Of a stretch of 64,000 bases of DNA, positions 27,141-38,850 are shown piece after piece. Below the pieces are notes generated by a model. The model did no database searches, was not told the DNA's origin, and worked only from the letters and a program-made list of their open reading frames with translations. Origin of the DNA: CAWACP01 sp963832965. Its GTDB lineage: Bacteria; Acidobacteriota; Terriglobia; Bryobacterales; Bryobacteraceae. Made by a program: the position numbers and the translations under genes. The stretch's first letter is position 1; every line of letters begins with the position of its first letter. The stretch is taken from the NCBI GenBank assembly GCA_963832965.1, contig CAWHVW010000005.1, positions 248,001 through 312,000 on the forward strand, read 5' to 3'.

Positions 27141-28685
27141 ATGGCGCGCGGCCTCACCCGGCGATCGGTCCTCTCCGCCGCGCTGATCGGGCTCACCGCC
27201 AAAGGAGAGCGCCGGATCGCCGGATCTTTCGTGAACGAAGCGTTCGTGCTGGGGCATCATATCCGCGACGGTGCGGCTTTTCCTCCGCCCCAGCGGCAGG
27301 TGCGCGCGCCGGTGGTGATTGTTGGTGGCGGCATGGCCGGCCTGAACGCGGCGTGGTGGCTGCAGCGGAACGGCTTCCGCGATTTCGTCCTGCTGGAGAT
27401 GGAGCGGCAGGCCGGTGGGAACGCGCGCTGGGGAGAGAACGACATCACCGCGTATCCGTGGGCAGCCCACTATGTGCCTGTCCCCGACGCGGGCGTGGAG
27501 CTTGTCCGCGAGTTGTTCCGCGAGTTAGGCGTGCTCGACGAGGCGGGCCACTGGAACGAGCGCTATCTTTGTTTCGAGCCGCAGGAGCGGTTGTTTCTGT
27601 ATGGCCGATGGCAGGACGATATCGAGCCGCACATCGGGCTGACGGCAAGGGATCGCGAACAATTCCGCACCTTCGAACAACGCATGGCCGAACACCGTGC
27701 CTCGGGCGAATTCACCATTCCCATCGCGCGGGGAGCGAAGCCGTCGGACCTCGACCGGATCTCCATGGCGGAATGGCTGGACCAGCACGGTTTCGACTCG
27801 ATTTACCTGCGCTGGTATCTCGACTATGCCTGCCGCGACGACTACGGGGCGCTGGCGCGCAACACGTCGGCATGGGCGGGCGTGCACTATTTTGCATCGC
27901 GCGCGCCCGATGACAAGGGGCCACTCACCTGGCCGGAAGGCAATGGCTGGATCGCGCGGCGGTTGATCGCGAAGCTGGCGGCGCACATGCAGACCGGACA
28001 GGCCGTGTATCGCATCGCGCGCGCGGGGTCGAAATACCGCGTTCTGACCGTAGCGGCGGACGGGAGCGCCGGCATTGAATACCTGGCTGATTTCGTCATC
28101 TTCGCTGCGCCCACATTCCTCGCGCATTATGTCGTCGAAGGCGCGCCGCCCGCTGCCGGGTTTGTATACTCCCCGTGGTATACGGCGAATCTGCGGTTGG
28201 ATCGCTTGCCGCGCGAGCTGAACGGCGCGGAGCCGGCATGGGACAACGTAGTGTACGATTCGACGTCGCTGGGTTATGTGGACGCCACGCATATGAGTGT
28301 CGCCAGCGTCACCGAACGCACCGTTTGGACATACTATTACTCGCTTGCCGAATACACCCCTGAGCGGGCCCGCGCGTACCTTCTGGCGAACGACTGGGGA
28401 CATTTCTCCAGCCGGATTCTGGACGATCTTGAACGCGTGCATTCCGATATTCGCGCCTGCGTCTCGCGCATCGACATCATGAGGATGGGCCACGCCATGG
28501 TGCGCCCGGCGGTGGGATTTCAGTTCGGCGAGGAAAGGCAACGCTGGCTGAAGCCGCTCGGGCGGGTTTACTTTGCTAATTCGGATCTCAGCGGGATTTC
28601 TATCTTCGAGGAAGCGCAATACCGTGGCGTGGAGGCGGCGCGGGCGGTGCTGCGGGTGGTGGGTGGGGCGGGGAAGACGAATTAG
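27141..28685 (+). CDS. Tat-exported FAD-dependent amine oxidase-like protein
   Basis: A 514-residue protein. The leader GLTRRSVLSAALIGLTA has a twin-Arg pattern for Tat export. An FAD-binding Rossmann fold opens with VVIVGGGMAGLNAAWWLQRN and LLEMERQAGGNARWGEN (GG motif). The C-terminal FAD contact is GRVYFANSDLSGISIFEEAQ. It resembles flavin amine oxidases/phytoene-desaturase-type proteins. Given that its gene begins 1 bp after the aminopropyltransferase stop, oxidation of a polyamine or of a polyamine-modified product outside the cytoplasm is plausible but unproven. It is the last gene of the operon. Confidence 0.85.
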   Translation: MARGLTRRSVLSAALIGLTAKGERRIAGSFVNEAFVLGHHIRDGAAFPPPQRQVRAPVVIVGGGMAGLNAAWWLQRNGFRDFVLLEMERQAGGNARWGENDITAYPWAAHYVPVPDAGVELVRELFRELGVLDEAGHWNERYLCFEPQERLFLYGRWQDDIEPHIGLTARDREQFRTFEQRMAEHRASGEFTIPIARGAKPSDLDRISMAEWLDQHGFDSIYLRWYLDYACRDDYGALARNTSAWAGVHYFASRAPDDKGPLTWPEGNGWIARRLIAKLAAHMQTGQAVYRIARAGSKYRVLTVAADGSAGIEYLADFVIFAAPTFLAHYVVEGAPPAAGFVYSPWYTANLRLDRLPRELNGAEPAWDNVVYDSTSLGYVDATHMSVASVTERTVWTYYYSLAEYTPERARAYLLANDWGHFSSRILDDLERVHSDIRACVSRIDIMRMGHAMVRPAVGFQFGEERQRWLKPLGRVYFANSDLSGISIFEEAQYRGVEAARAVLRVVGGAGKTN

Positions 28686-28713
28686 CCGCCTATGAACACC
28701 GATAAACACAGAT
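28682..28713 (+). repeat. Single copy of a dispersed repeat (GATAAACAC-type)
   Basis: The segment TTAGCCGCC followed by a GATAAACACAGAT core resembles the left arm of the palindrome at 59101-59171 (about 23 of 29 positions agree after the shared start). Both copies begin at TTAG beside a gene end. Confidence 0.5.
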
Positions 28714-28715
28714 CT

Positions 28716-29216
28716 TCAAAGCACCATCTCGAAGTAAATCAGCGGGGCGTTTCGATATGTCGCGCGGCCAACTTCGCGGAACCCGCACTTGCGGTAGAAT
28801 TCGCCCGCGCCGGCTTCGGCGTCCCACGCGTCCAGGCAAATGGCGTCGCTCGGCCATTCCGTGGCGATGCGGCGGGCCTCATCGATACAGAGTTTGCCGA
28901 CGCCCTTCCGCTGGTGATCCGGGCTGACGGCCATCGAAGTGAGATACAGGGGACGTTTGGTCGCGCTGAAGTACTTCCTGTCGATGGCCCATGGTTTTCG
29001 CGTGGAAAGCGTCAGGGTGGCGATCGCCCGGTTATGATGCCTGGCGATGTAAACCGTCGCGATCTTCATGGAGAAGAGCACGCCTTTGGCGGTCGGCCCG
29101 GCTGCCGACCAGAATCCCTTCCCGTATTGCGAGGTCAGATGCTGATTTGCGGCGAGGTGGAGTGAGACCAGGTCGTCGACATTATCGGCGGTAGCGAGCT
29201 GGAGTTTGACGCGCAT
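28716..29216 (-). CDS. GNAT-family N-acetyltransferase
   Basis: A protein of about 166 residues with the GNAT core. Beta4 and the acetyl-CoA pyrophosphate loop appear as YLTSMAVSPDHQRKGVGKLC (Q/RxxGxG/A type), followed by a helix and the closing CLDAWDAEAGAGEFYRKCGF. It transfers acetyl from acetyl-CoA to an unknown amine. The ATG at 29216 is preferred over one ten codons upstream because the fold begins at once (MRVKLQLATADNVDDLVSLH). Its end abuts the dispersed repeat and it diverges from the DUF4160 gene. Confidence 0.85.
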   Translation of the reverse strand: MRVKLQLATADNVDDLVSLHLAANQHLTSQYGKGFWSAAGPTAKGVLFSMKIATVYIARHHNRAIATLTLSTRKPWAIDRKYFSATKRPLYLTSMAVSPDHQRKGVGKLCIDEARRIATEWPSDAICLDAWDAEAGAGEFYRKCGFREVGRATYRNAPLIYFEMVL

Positions 29217-29311
29217 GTCTGGTGCGACTGAGCCAGGGTACCACATGGCGGGAAGCTGCCAGTCCCGGCAGCATCGCCGGAATCCGTGGAGGTGGTAAAA
29301 CCGCCTCGCGA

Positions 29312-29524
29312 ATGCCGACCATAAGTACGTTCTATGGCATCCTGATCCGGATGTTCTTCAACGATCATGAGCCGCCGCACTTTCATGCTCGATACGGCAA
29401 GTTCGAAGCTACGGTCGACATCGGTACGCTGGATGTCCTGCAGGGCCAGCTACCGCGCAGGGCTTTGAATCTGGTTCGGGAATGGGCGATGATACATAGG
29501 GAAGAATTGCTGCCGCTGGCGTAG
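29312..29524 (+). CDS. DUF4160 domain protein
   Basis: A 70-residue protein with the DUF4160 signature: MPTISTFYGILIRMFFNDHE then PPHFHARYGKFEA, and an ending WAMIHREELL. The conserved HxPPHFHA-like motif suggests metal or nucleotide contact but no activity is known. The open frame extends 30 codons upstream, but the domain begins at the ATG at 29312. It is 16 bp before a DUF2442 gene, a frequent pairing that has been suggested to be toxin-antitoxin-like; no proof is visible here. Confidence 0.8.
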   Translation: MPTISTFYGILIRMFFNDHEPPHFHARYGKFEATVDIGTLDVLQGQLPRRALNLVREWAMIHREELLPLA

Positions 29525-29540
29525 ACGGAGCATTTGTTCG

Positions 29541-29828
29541 ATGTATTGGGACGTAGTTGAAGTGAAGCCGGAGCCGAACCATTGTCTTTTTGTCCGATTC
29601 AAAGACGGACTTGCCGGGCGTGTGCAATTGCGACAGGAAGAGCTGACCGGCGCGCTCGCGCCGTTGCGAGATGAGCGGTTCTTCAAACGCGTCTTCATTG
29701 ATTCCGGCGCGGTTGCGTGGGCCGGTGAGATAGATCTGGCGCCGGATGCATTGTACGCGAAGATCGCCAGCCAGCTCAGGGAGCCGGCTGGGTCGCAGCC
29801 GGCGGGCTCAGGGAAGAGTCGCTGCTGA
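29541..29828 (+). CDS. DUF2442 domain protein
   Basis: A 95-residue protein of the DUF2442 (NE0471 N-terminal-like) family: WDVVEVKPEPNHCLFVRFKD, LAGRVQLRQEELTGALAPLR, then the closing GAVAWAGEIDLAPDALYAKI. It is paired with the DUF4160 gene just upstream. The last 20 residues (REPAGSQPAGSGKSRC) are low-complexity, and the DNA there contains short repeats (gccggctgggtcgcagccggcggg), so the true C-terminus may have been altered. Confidence 0.8.
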   Translation: MYWDVVEVKPEPNHCLFVRFKDGLAGRVQLRQEELTGALAPLRDERFFKRVFIDSGAVAWAGEIDLAPDALYAKIASQLREPAGSQPAGSGKSRC

Positions 29829-29871
29829 CAGCGAAGGACATCAAACGGCTTCCTGGTCTCTCAAGATGTTT

Positions 29872-30510
29872 TCACGCGTTACTCTTGGTAAGATCGACTC
29901 TTTCCAGGCGAAAGACGCGGCGTCCCGAATCCCGCTTGTACTTTTCATACAACGGCGCCTGCTCTTTTCTGAACCGCTGGACGTCCATCTCCCAGCGGTC
30001 CTCCCATTTCCACGAAGCTACGCCGTTCATGCCGCGGTTGTCGCCTATGGCAACCTGAATCTTGCTCTGAAGAAGCTCGACGCGACGATTGAGCGGGAAG
30101 CTCTCTCGAATCGCGTCCCTGAGTTGCGTATAAATGGCGCGCACTTCATCCGGCGGGTCTACCATTGCGTCGGTTGGCTTCTTCCGACGCAACTTCCTCG
30201 CCAGGCCGAGGAGGGGTTGATACTCCGTCATGAATGCCTCGGCTTCATTGATCGCGTCGTCCAGCTCCTCCGACGTAACGTTGAAGAACTCACCGTTTTC
30301 CGTCCGTTTCGCGTCCAGAAGGTGGTGGACGTACGCTTCCAAGCTCGATGGATTCTCGGTGAGAACGTCCCGATACAGTGTAGGTCTTGCTGGCGATCCG
30401 GTGGCCCACCCGCGCTTTCGCTTCTCGGGCTGGTTCTTCGTCCGGCCAACCCTATAGCAATTGGCCGCCCCAATTTTGTAGCAGTAGACGTGTTTCAACT
30501 CTAAAGCCAC
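29872..30510 (-). CDS. GIY-YIG nuclease family protein (T5orf172-like)
   Basis: A 212-residue protein. Its first 95 residues fit the GIY-YIG/T5orf172 fold: KHVYCYKIGAANCYRVGRTK holds the degenerate GIY-YIG strands and Arg, and AYVHHLLDAKRTENGEFFNV carries the catalytic-type Glu and Asn region. The rest is charged and helical with no known domain. Related proteins are found in phages and restriction-type islands. It converges on the DUF2442 gene. Function cannot be fixed; nuclease activity is an inference from the fold. Confidence 0.72.
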   Translation of the reverse strand: MALELKHVYCYKIGAANCYRVGRTKNQPEKRKRGWATGSPARPTLYRDVLTENPSSLEAYVHHLLDAKRTENGEFFNVTSEELDDAINEAEAFMTEYQPLLGLARKLRRKKPTDAMVDPPDEVRAIYTQLRDAIRESFPLNRRVELLQSKIQVAIGDNRGMNGVASWKWEDRWEMDVQRFRKEQAPLYEKYKRDSGRRVFRLERVDLTKSNA

Positions 30511-30796
30511 AGCCTGCCTCCGCAGCTAAGAGCATAACATTAAATTTGCCGTTTGTTCGCCTCGTTGCCATGAATGGACCAATGACCGAGACGGCCCTCT
30601 TTATGAGGCGATTGCGACCGGCGGTGGGTCGGAAAGCTCACACCACGTCGAGCAAGATCTGTAAGGCATCGCACTAAGAAAACTGTGGGAGACAGTTGCG
30701 CCGGGCACCGCGCTTTGTTAGGCTGGGTCTGTCGCCGTTACAAACCAAGCGGAATGAGGTGGTTGGGGTGATTGAAACGAAATTTTCAAATGCCCC

Positions 30797-30825
30797 TTGC
30801 CACGGATGGTAAGGTTTGCTAGATT
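30797..30825 (+). promoter_or_regulatory. Candidate rrn promoter
   Basis: TTGCCA at 30797-30802 and TAGATT at 30820-30825 are separated by 17 nt, a good sigma-70 spacing with four to five of six matches in each box. It lies about 300 bp upstream of 16S and is the best candidate seen in the leader. Confidence 0.45.
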
Positions 30826-31020
30826 GGATGATGGCGATAGAAGAGTGAAGGCAGGCAGTATCAGTTCCTCCTTCAGCAGTTTTCCAAAGCTGTTCTTTTA
30901 GTTCCCAAAAGTTTCTGGTTCGGGCGGTACCGCGTGAGAGCGCGCGTATGCCTGCGCCGATGCGGCTTTCGAGGCCGCGTAGTCATTCGGTCTTCTTCGG
31001 ATCGCCGGGTGGTTGCGCAG

Positions 31021-31031
31021 ATCTTTGACAA
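31021..31031 (+). promoter_or_regulatory. boxA-like antitermination element in rrn leader
   Basis: ATCTTTGACAA at 31021-31031 recurs exactly in the 16S-23S spacer at 33150-33160. Recurrence ahead of both large rRNAs is what is expected of a boxA antitermination signal. Confidence 0.5.
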
Positions 31032-31131
31032 TCTGGTTGGACGCAATGAAGCAATCGTCAGAACGATGAGTCAAAGCGAAACGACTTTATGCCACGTTGC
31101 CTGTTGAAGGCAGCGTGATGTTTTCAAAGGT

Positions 31132-32634
<1,503 letters not shown>

Positions 32635-32884
32635 AGAGAACGTGGCCGGAGTCACGGAAAGGTCGAAAGACCGAGTAAGTGGCAGCCGTTCCGGTCCATG
32701 CTATGTCGTTTTGTTCTCTGCTCTCGTTCTAATAATTCTTCAGGATTGGGGTCTGGTATCCCGGTCCCGCGTCCAATCGGCCTCGGAAAGTAACGCCTGG
32801 GTGGCAACACCCGGGCAGTGACAACGGATGCGCGAGCCGGTTGAGTCCTCATAGGCTCCCGGTTTCGCGCTTCTGTCGGGTTTA

Positions 32885-32960
32885 GGGGCTGTAGCTCAGC
32901 TGGGAGAGCGCCTGATTTGCATTCAGGAGGCCGCCGGTTCGATCCCGACCAGCTCCACCA
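32885..32960 (+). tRNA. tRNA-Ala (anticodon TGC)
   Basis: A 76-nt tRNA in the 16S-23S spacer: acceptor GGGGCTG/CAGCTCC, anticodon stem CCTGA/TCAGG around TTTGCAT (anticodon TGC), T-arm with GGTTCGATCC, and encoded CCA. Confidence 0.97.
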
Positions 32961-32976
32961 GTGGTTGGAAGGCCAC

Positions 32977-33053
<77 letters not shown>

Positions 33054-33149
33054 GCAACCTGCAGAAATCAGAAGTCGTAAGTGAGCGGTTGGAGCGAATG
33101 CGGAAACGCATCGCTTCGAAGGCTGACTTCCGGCTTTTGCGGCCGGATG

Positions 33150-33160
33150 ATCTTTGACAA
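33150..33160 (+). promoter_or_regulatory. boxA-like element in the 16S-23S spacer
   Basis: ATCTTTGACAA, identical to the element in the leader at 31021-31031, lies just before the 23S processing stem. Confidence 0.5.
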
Positions 33161-33176
33161 CTGAATATTGATGGGC
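33161..33176 (+). repeat. 5' arm of the 23S processing stem
   Basis: CTGAATATTGATGGGC is the exact reverse complement of 36232-36247 beyond the 3' end of 23S. The 16-bp perfect stem would enclose the 23S precursor and is a likely RNase III site. Confidence 0.8.
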
Positions 33177-33256
33177 AATACACACAAATCGCCGCGCCGT
33201 GCATAATTATACGGCGCATGAGCGCTGATTTCGGCCGTGTCCGGAGTCAATTTTAT

Positions 33257-36182
<2,926 letters not shown>

Positions 36183-36231
36183 AAATTTACCCTCGACACC
36201 GTCGAGGTCAGGCTCATGATTTGTTTGTACG

Positions 36232-36247
36232 GCCCATCAATATTCAG
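36232..36247 (+). repeat. 3' arm of the 23S processing stem
   Basis: GCCCATCAATATTCAG pairs perfectly with 33161-33176 across the 23S gene. Confidence 0.8.
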
Positions 36248-36306
36248 CCAAAGCCTTCTTGGCTGGTCGCACAGCCTACGCGTTGTGCGGCTCCAGCAAA
36301 CGGCCT

Positions 36307-36422
<116 letters not shown>

Positions 36423-36430
36423 TTAAAACA

Positions 36431-36467
36431 GAAGCCCCGGTGCCTTGAAAAAGGTCCGGGGCTTTTC
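36431..36467 (+). terminator. Intrinsic terminator of the rRNA operon
   Basis: AAGCCCCGG and CCGGGGCTT form a 9-bp GC-rich stem around a loop of about 15 nt, followed by TTTTC. It directly follows 5S. Confidence 0.85.
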
Positions 36468-36544
36468 TGCGTTTTCACCCTTTAATCGTAAGCGTCAGAG
36501 GAACCCCTGTTGAGCCAGCCATGGAAAGCTGCTGAGATGGCGGG

Positions 36545-36850
36545 ATGTCACAGAGACGAAGTGGGGAAGAGATCGCGCGGATGCTGGCGGGGTACGAGGA
36601 GAGCGGGTTGTCGCGTCAGGAATATTGCCGGCGGGCAGGCATTCCCGTTACCACATTGGATTACTATCGGCAACGAGCAGCGCGAAAGGCTGCGGCGACG
36701 CGGCTGGTGCAGGTGAAAGTGAAAATGCCGCCCGTCGAATCGCCGGGCGTGTTCACTGTGGTGCTGCGCAACGGGCGGCGCATCGAGAGCGGGTGGAAGT
36801 TCAGCGACGCCGATCTGGCGCGGCTGATCGGTGTGGCCGAGGCGGTGTAA
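36545..36850 (+). CDS. tnpA: IS66 accessory protein TnpA-like (Orf1)
   Basis: A 101-residue protein whose N-terminal half is a helix-turn-helix: EEIARMLAGYEESGLSRQEY then CRRAGIPVTTLDYYRQR. The C-terminal half contains FTVVLRNGRRIESG, typical of the first gene of IS66 elements. Its role in transposition is needed but biochemically undefined. It is followed 2 bp later by the TnpB gene. Start ATG 36545 has no strong ribosome site. Confidence 0.85.
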   Translation: MSQRRSGEEIARMLAGYEESGLSRQEYCRRAGIPVTTLDYYRQRAARKAAATRLVQVKVKMPPVESPGVFTVVLRNGRRIESGWKFSDADLARLIGVAEAV

Positions 36851-36852
36851 GG

Positions 36853-37212
36853 ATGTTCGGGCTGAGCGCGGCCACGCGAATCTATCTGGGCGTGGAAGCG
36901 GTGGACATGCGCAAAGGCTTCGAGGGGTTGTATGGGCTGGTGCGCGATCAACTGGGCCAGGATCCGGTGAGTGGACATCTGTTCCTGTTCAGCAACCGCA
37001 CGCGGACGCGCTTGAAGGCGCTGCTGTGGGATGGGAGCGGGTTATGGGTGTGCGCGAAGCGGCTGGAGCGGGGAAGATTCCGCTGGCCGGAAGGCGGCGC
37101 AGGACATAGCGTCACGATGCGGCCGGAAGAGCTGGCGATGCTGGTGAACGGTCTGGATCTGACACAGGCACGGCCGCGCCGAAACTGGCTGCGAGGTCCG
37201 CCGGCGGCGTGA
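36853..37212 (+). CDS. tnpB: IS66 accessory protein TnpB (Orf2)
   Basis: A 119-residue protein with the IS66 Orf2 signature: RIYLGVEAVDMRKGFEGLYG, VSGHLFLFSNRTRTRLKALL and WDGSGLWVCAKRLERGRF. It is needed for transposition of IS66 elements; the mechanism is unknown. It overlaps the transposase frame by 4 bp (GTGA). The open frame extends upstream, but the ATG at 36853 begins the family domain. Confidence 0.95.
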   Translation: MFGLSAATRIYLGVEAVDMRKGFEGLYGLVRDQLGQDPVSGHLFLFSNRTRTRLKALLWDGSGLWVCAKRLERGRFRWPEGGAGHSVTMRPEELAMLVNGLDLTQARPRRNWLRGPPAA

Positions 37213-38819
37213 AGCCGGAAACATTTCACACTGTTTTTGTCATTGAAGAAAAGTGGCCCGGAAGTGCGGAAAACACTCGCATTTACGGGCCATTTCGCTT
37301 ACGATGGAACATCCCCGTGAGCACTGCCGATCCCCAACTGCGCATCGCGAATCTGGAGCGCGAACTGAACTGGGCGCACCTGAAGATCCGCGTGCTGGAG
37401 GAGCGGTTGCGGCAGCATCGCATCCGCCTGCTGGGCCCGCCGAGTGAGACGCTGAGCGATCTGCAACTGGAGTTGCTGGCCGACGAGGAACCGGGCGTGA
37501 CGGGCGAAGAGGTGGAGGCCGAAGCGCGGCGCGAGCCGCTGACTACCAGGCCGCCGCGGGAGCGCAAAGCACATCCGGGCCGGGAGCGATTGCCGGAGAA
37601 TCTGGCGCGCGTGGAAGAAGTGATTCGCTGCGCGGAGCAGAATTGCAGCGCGTGTGGCCGTGAAACTTCCGTGATCGGCTACGACGAGAGTGAGCAGCTG
37701 GATGTGGAGCCGGCGCGCTACTTCGTGCGTGTGACCAGACGCGAAAAGCGCGCCTGCCGGGGCTGTGACGGTGGCACGGTGGCGATGGCGCCGCTGGCGC
37801 CGCGCATCGTGGAGAAGGGTCTGGCCAGCGACCGGGTGGTGATCGGCACGGTGATGGCGAAGTATTGCGATCACCTGCCGCTGTACCGGCAGGCGGCGAT
37901 GCTGGAGCGGGAAGCGGGACTGGGAATCGGGCGCGCCACGCTGGATGGCTGGGTGATGCGGGTGGGTGAGTTGCTGGAGCCGATCGTGGAAGCGATGCGC
38001 GGTGAGTTACGGAAGGCGGTCTATCTGCAGGCGGATGAGACCACGGTGCCGGTGCAGATGCGCGACGGGCGCGGCAGCGATCATCAGGCTTATCTGTGGC
38101 AGTACGGGAAACCGGGGGGCGAGACGGTATTCGATTTCTGTCTGGGGCGCGGACGCGATGGACCGAAGAAGTTTCTGGGACAGTGGGAAGGGATTCTGCA
38201 AACCGACGGCTATTCCGCCTACGACAACATCGGCGGACCGAATCTGGTGCACGTGGGCTGCTGGGCGCACGCGCGGCGGAAGTTCGTGGACGCGGTGAAG
38301 TTGAATGCCCACGACGCCGAGGCTTTGAAAATGGTGGTGCGCATGGATGCGCTGTTTGCCGTTGATCGCGAGGCGCGAACGCAGGCACTCAGCGGCATCG
38401 AACGTCTGGCGTTGCGGCGCGAGCACGCGCTGCCGTGGGTGGAAGAGATTCGCGCCGCGTGCGTGGCCCTGTCGCGCCAGGCATTGCCGCAAAGTGCGAC
38501 GGGAAAAGCCGCGGCGTACACGCTGAACATGTGGAAGAAGCTGGAACGTTGCTTCGACTACGAGCAGGTGGAACTGTCCAACAACCTCGCGGAGAACTCC
38601 ATGCGGCCGGTCGCGCTGGGCCGCAAAAACTGGCTGCATGTGGGCAGCGTGCAGGCGGGCCCGAAGGTGGCGGCGATTCTGTCGGTGGTGGAATCGTGTC
38701 GCAGGCTCGGCGCGCCGGTCCGGGAATATCTCGCGGCGGTGTTGCCGGGTCTGGACCGCCGCAAGCGCAGCGAATTACTGGCGCTCACTCCTGCCCGCTG
38801 GTCCGCCGCTCGCACCTGA
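37209..38819 (+). CDS. tnpC: IS66-family transposase (TnpC)
   Basis: A 536-residue DDE transposase. After an extended N-terminus comes a helical leucine-zipper-like part (IANLERELNWAHLKIRVLEE), then a zinc-ribbon with CSACGRE and CRGCDGG. The catalytic domain has its Asp residues in YLQADETTVPVQ and ILQTDGYSAYDN and its Glu in LSNNLAENSMRPVALGRKNW. All are present, so activity is likely. The GTG at 37209 couples it to tnpB; a later in-frame GTG near 37317 would remove the non-conserved first 36 residues and may be the true start. Confidence 0.95.
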   Translation: MKPETFHTVFVIEEKWPGSAENTRIYGPFRLRWNIPVSTADPQLRIANLERELNWAHLKIRVLEERLRQHRIRLLGPPSETLSDLQLELLADEEPGVTGEEVEAEARREPLTTRPPRERKAHPGRERLPENLARVEEVIRCAEQNCSACGRETSVIGYDESEQLDVEPARYFVRVTRREKRACRGCDGGTVAMAPLAPRIVEKGLASDRVVIGTVMAKYCDHLPLYRQAAMLEREAGLGIGRATLDGWVMRVGELLEPIVEAMRGELRKAVYLQADETTVPVQMRDGRGSDHQAYLWQYGKPGGETVFDFCLGRGRDGPKKFLGQWEGILQTDGYSAYDNIGGPNLVHVGCWAHARRKFVDAVKLNAHDAEALKMVVRMDALFAVDREARTQALSGIERLALRREHALPWVEEIRAACVALSRQALPQSATGKAAAYTLNMWKKLERCFDYEQVELSNNLAENSMRPVALGRKNWLHVGSVQAGPKVAAILSVVESCRRLGAPVREYLAAVLPGLDRRKRSELLALTPARWSAART

Positions 38820-38850
38820 TACCGTGGGTTCGTCAGACGCTTACCTTTAA

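Larger units (their letters stand above)
30511..31131 (+). other. rRNA operon leader region
   Basis: This 620-bp non-coding stretch precedes 16S. It contains a candidate promoter (30797-30825), a boxA-like element (31021-31031) and an 8-nt segment GCCACGTT (31091-31098) that can pair with AACGTGGC just downstream of 16S, probably part of the processing stem. Nothing else was recognised. Confidence 0.7.
36488..38844 (+). mobile_element. IS66-family insertion sequence, complete with target duplication
   Basis: A 2357-bp element. The left end (36488-36506) begins GTAAGCGTCAGAGGAACCC and the right end (38826-38844), read inward on the minus strand, GTAAGCGTCTGACGAACCC, so 17 of 19 positions agree. 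It is flanked by a perfect 8-bp direct repeat CTTTAATC (36480-36487 and 38845-38852), the target duplication length typical of IS66. All three genes (TnpA-, TnpB-like and transposase) are open and tightly packed, so the element looks recent and possibly active. It lies between the rrn terminator and an FG-GAP gene, touching that gene's stop codon without changing it. Confidence 0.95.

Noticed and set aside
25886..27202. 438-codon minus-strand frame opposite the aminopropyltransferase
   Set aside because: The plus strand encodes recognisable membrane and catalytic motifs; the minus product is His/Gln-rich without any domain.
29312..29828. Firm call of a toxin-antitoxin system for DUF4160/DUF2442
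   Set aside because: The pairing is suggestive, but neither protein shows a known toxin or antitoxin active site, so only the domain names are given.
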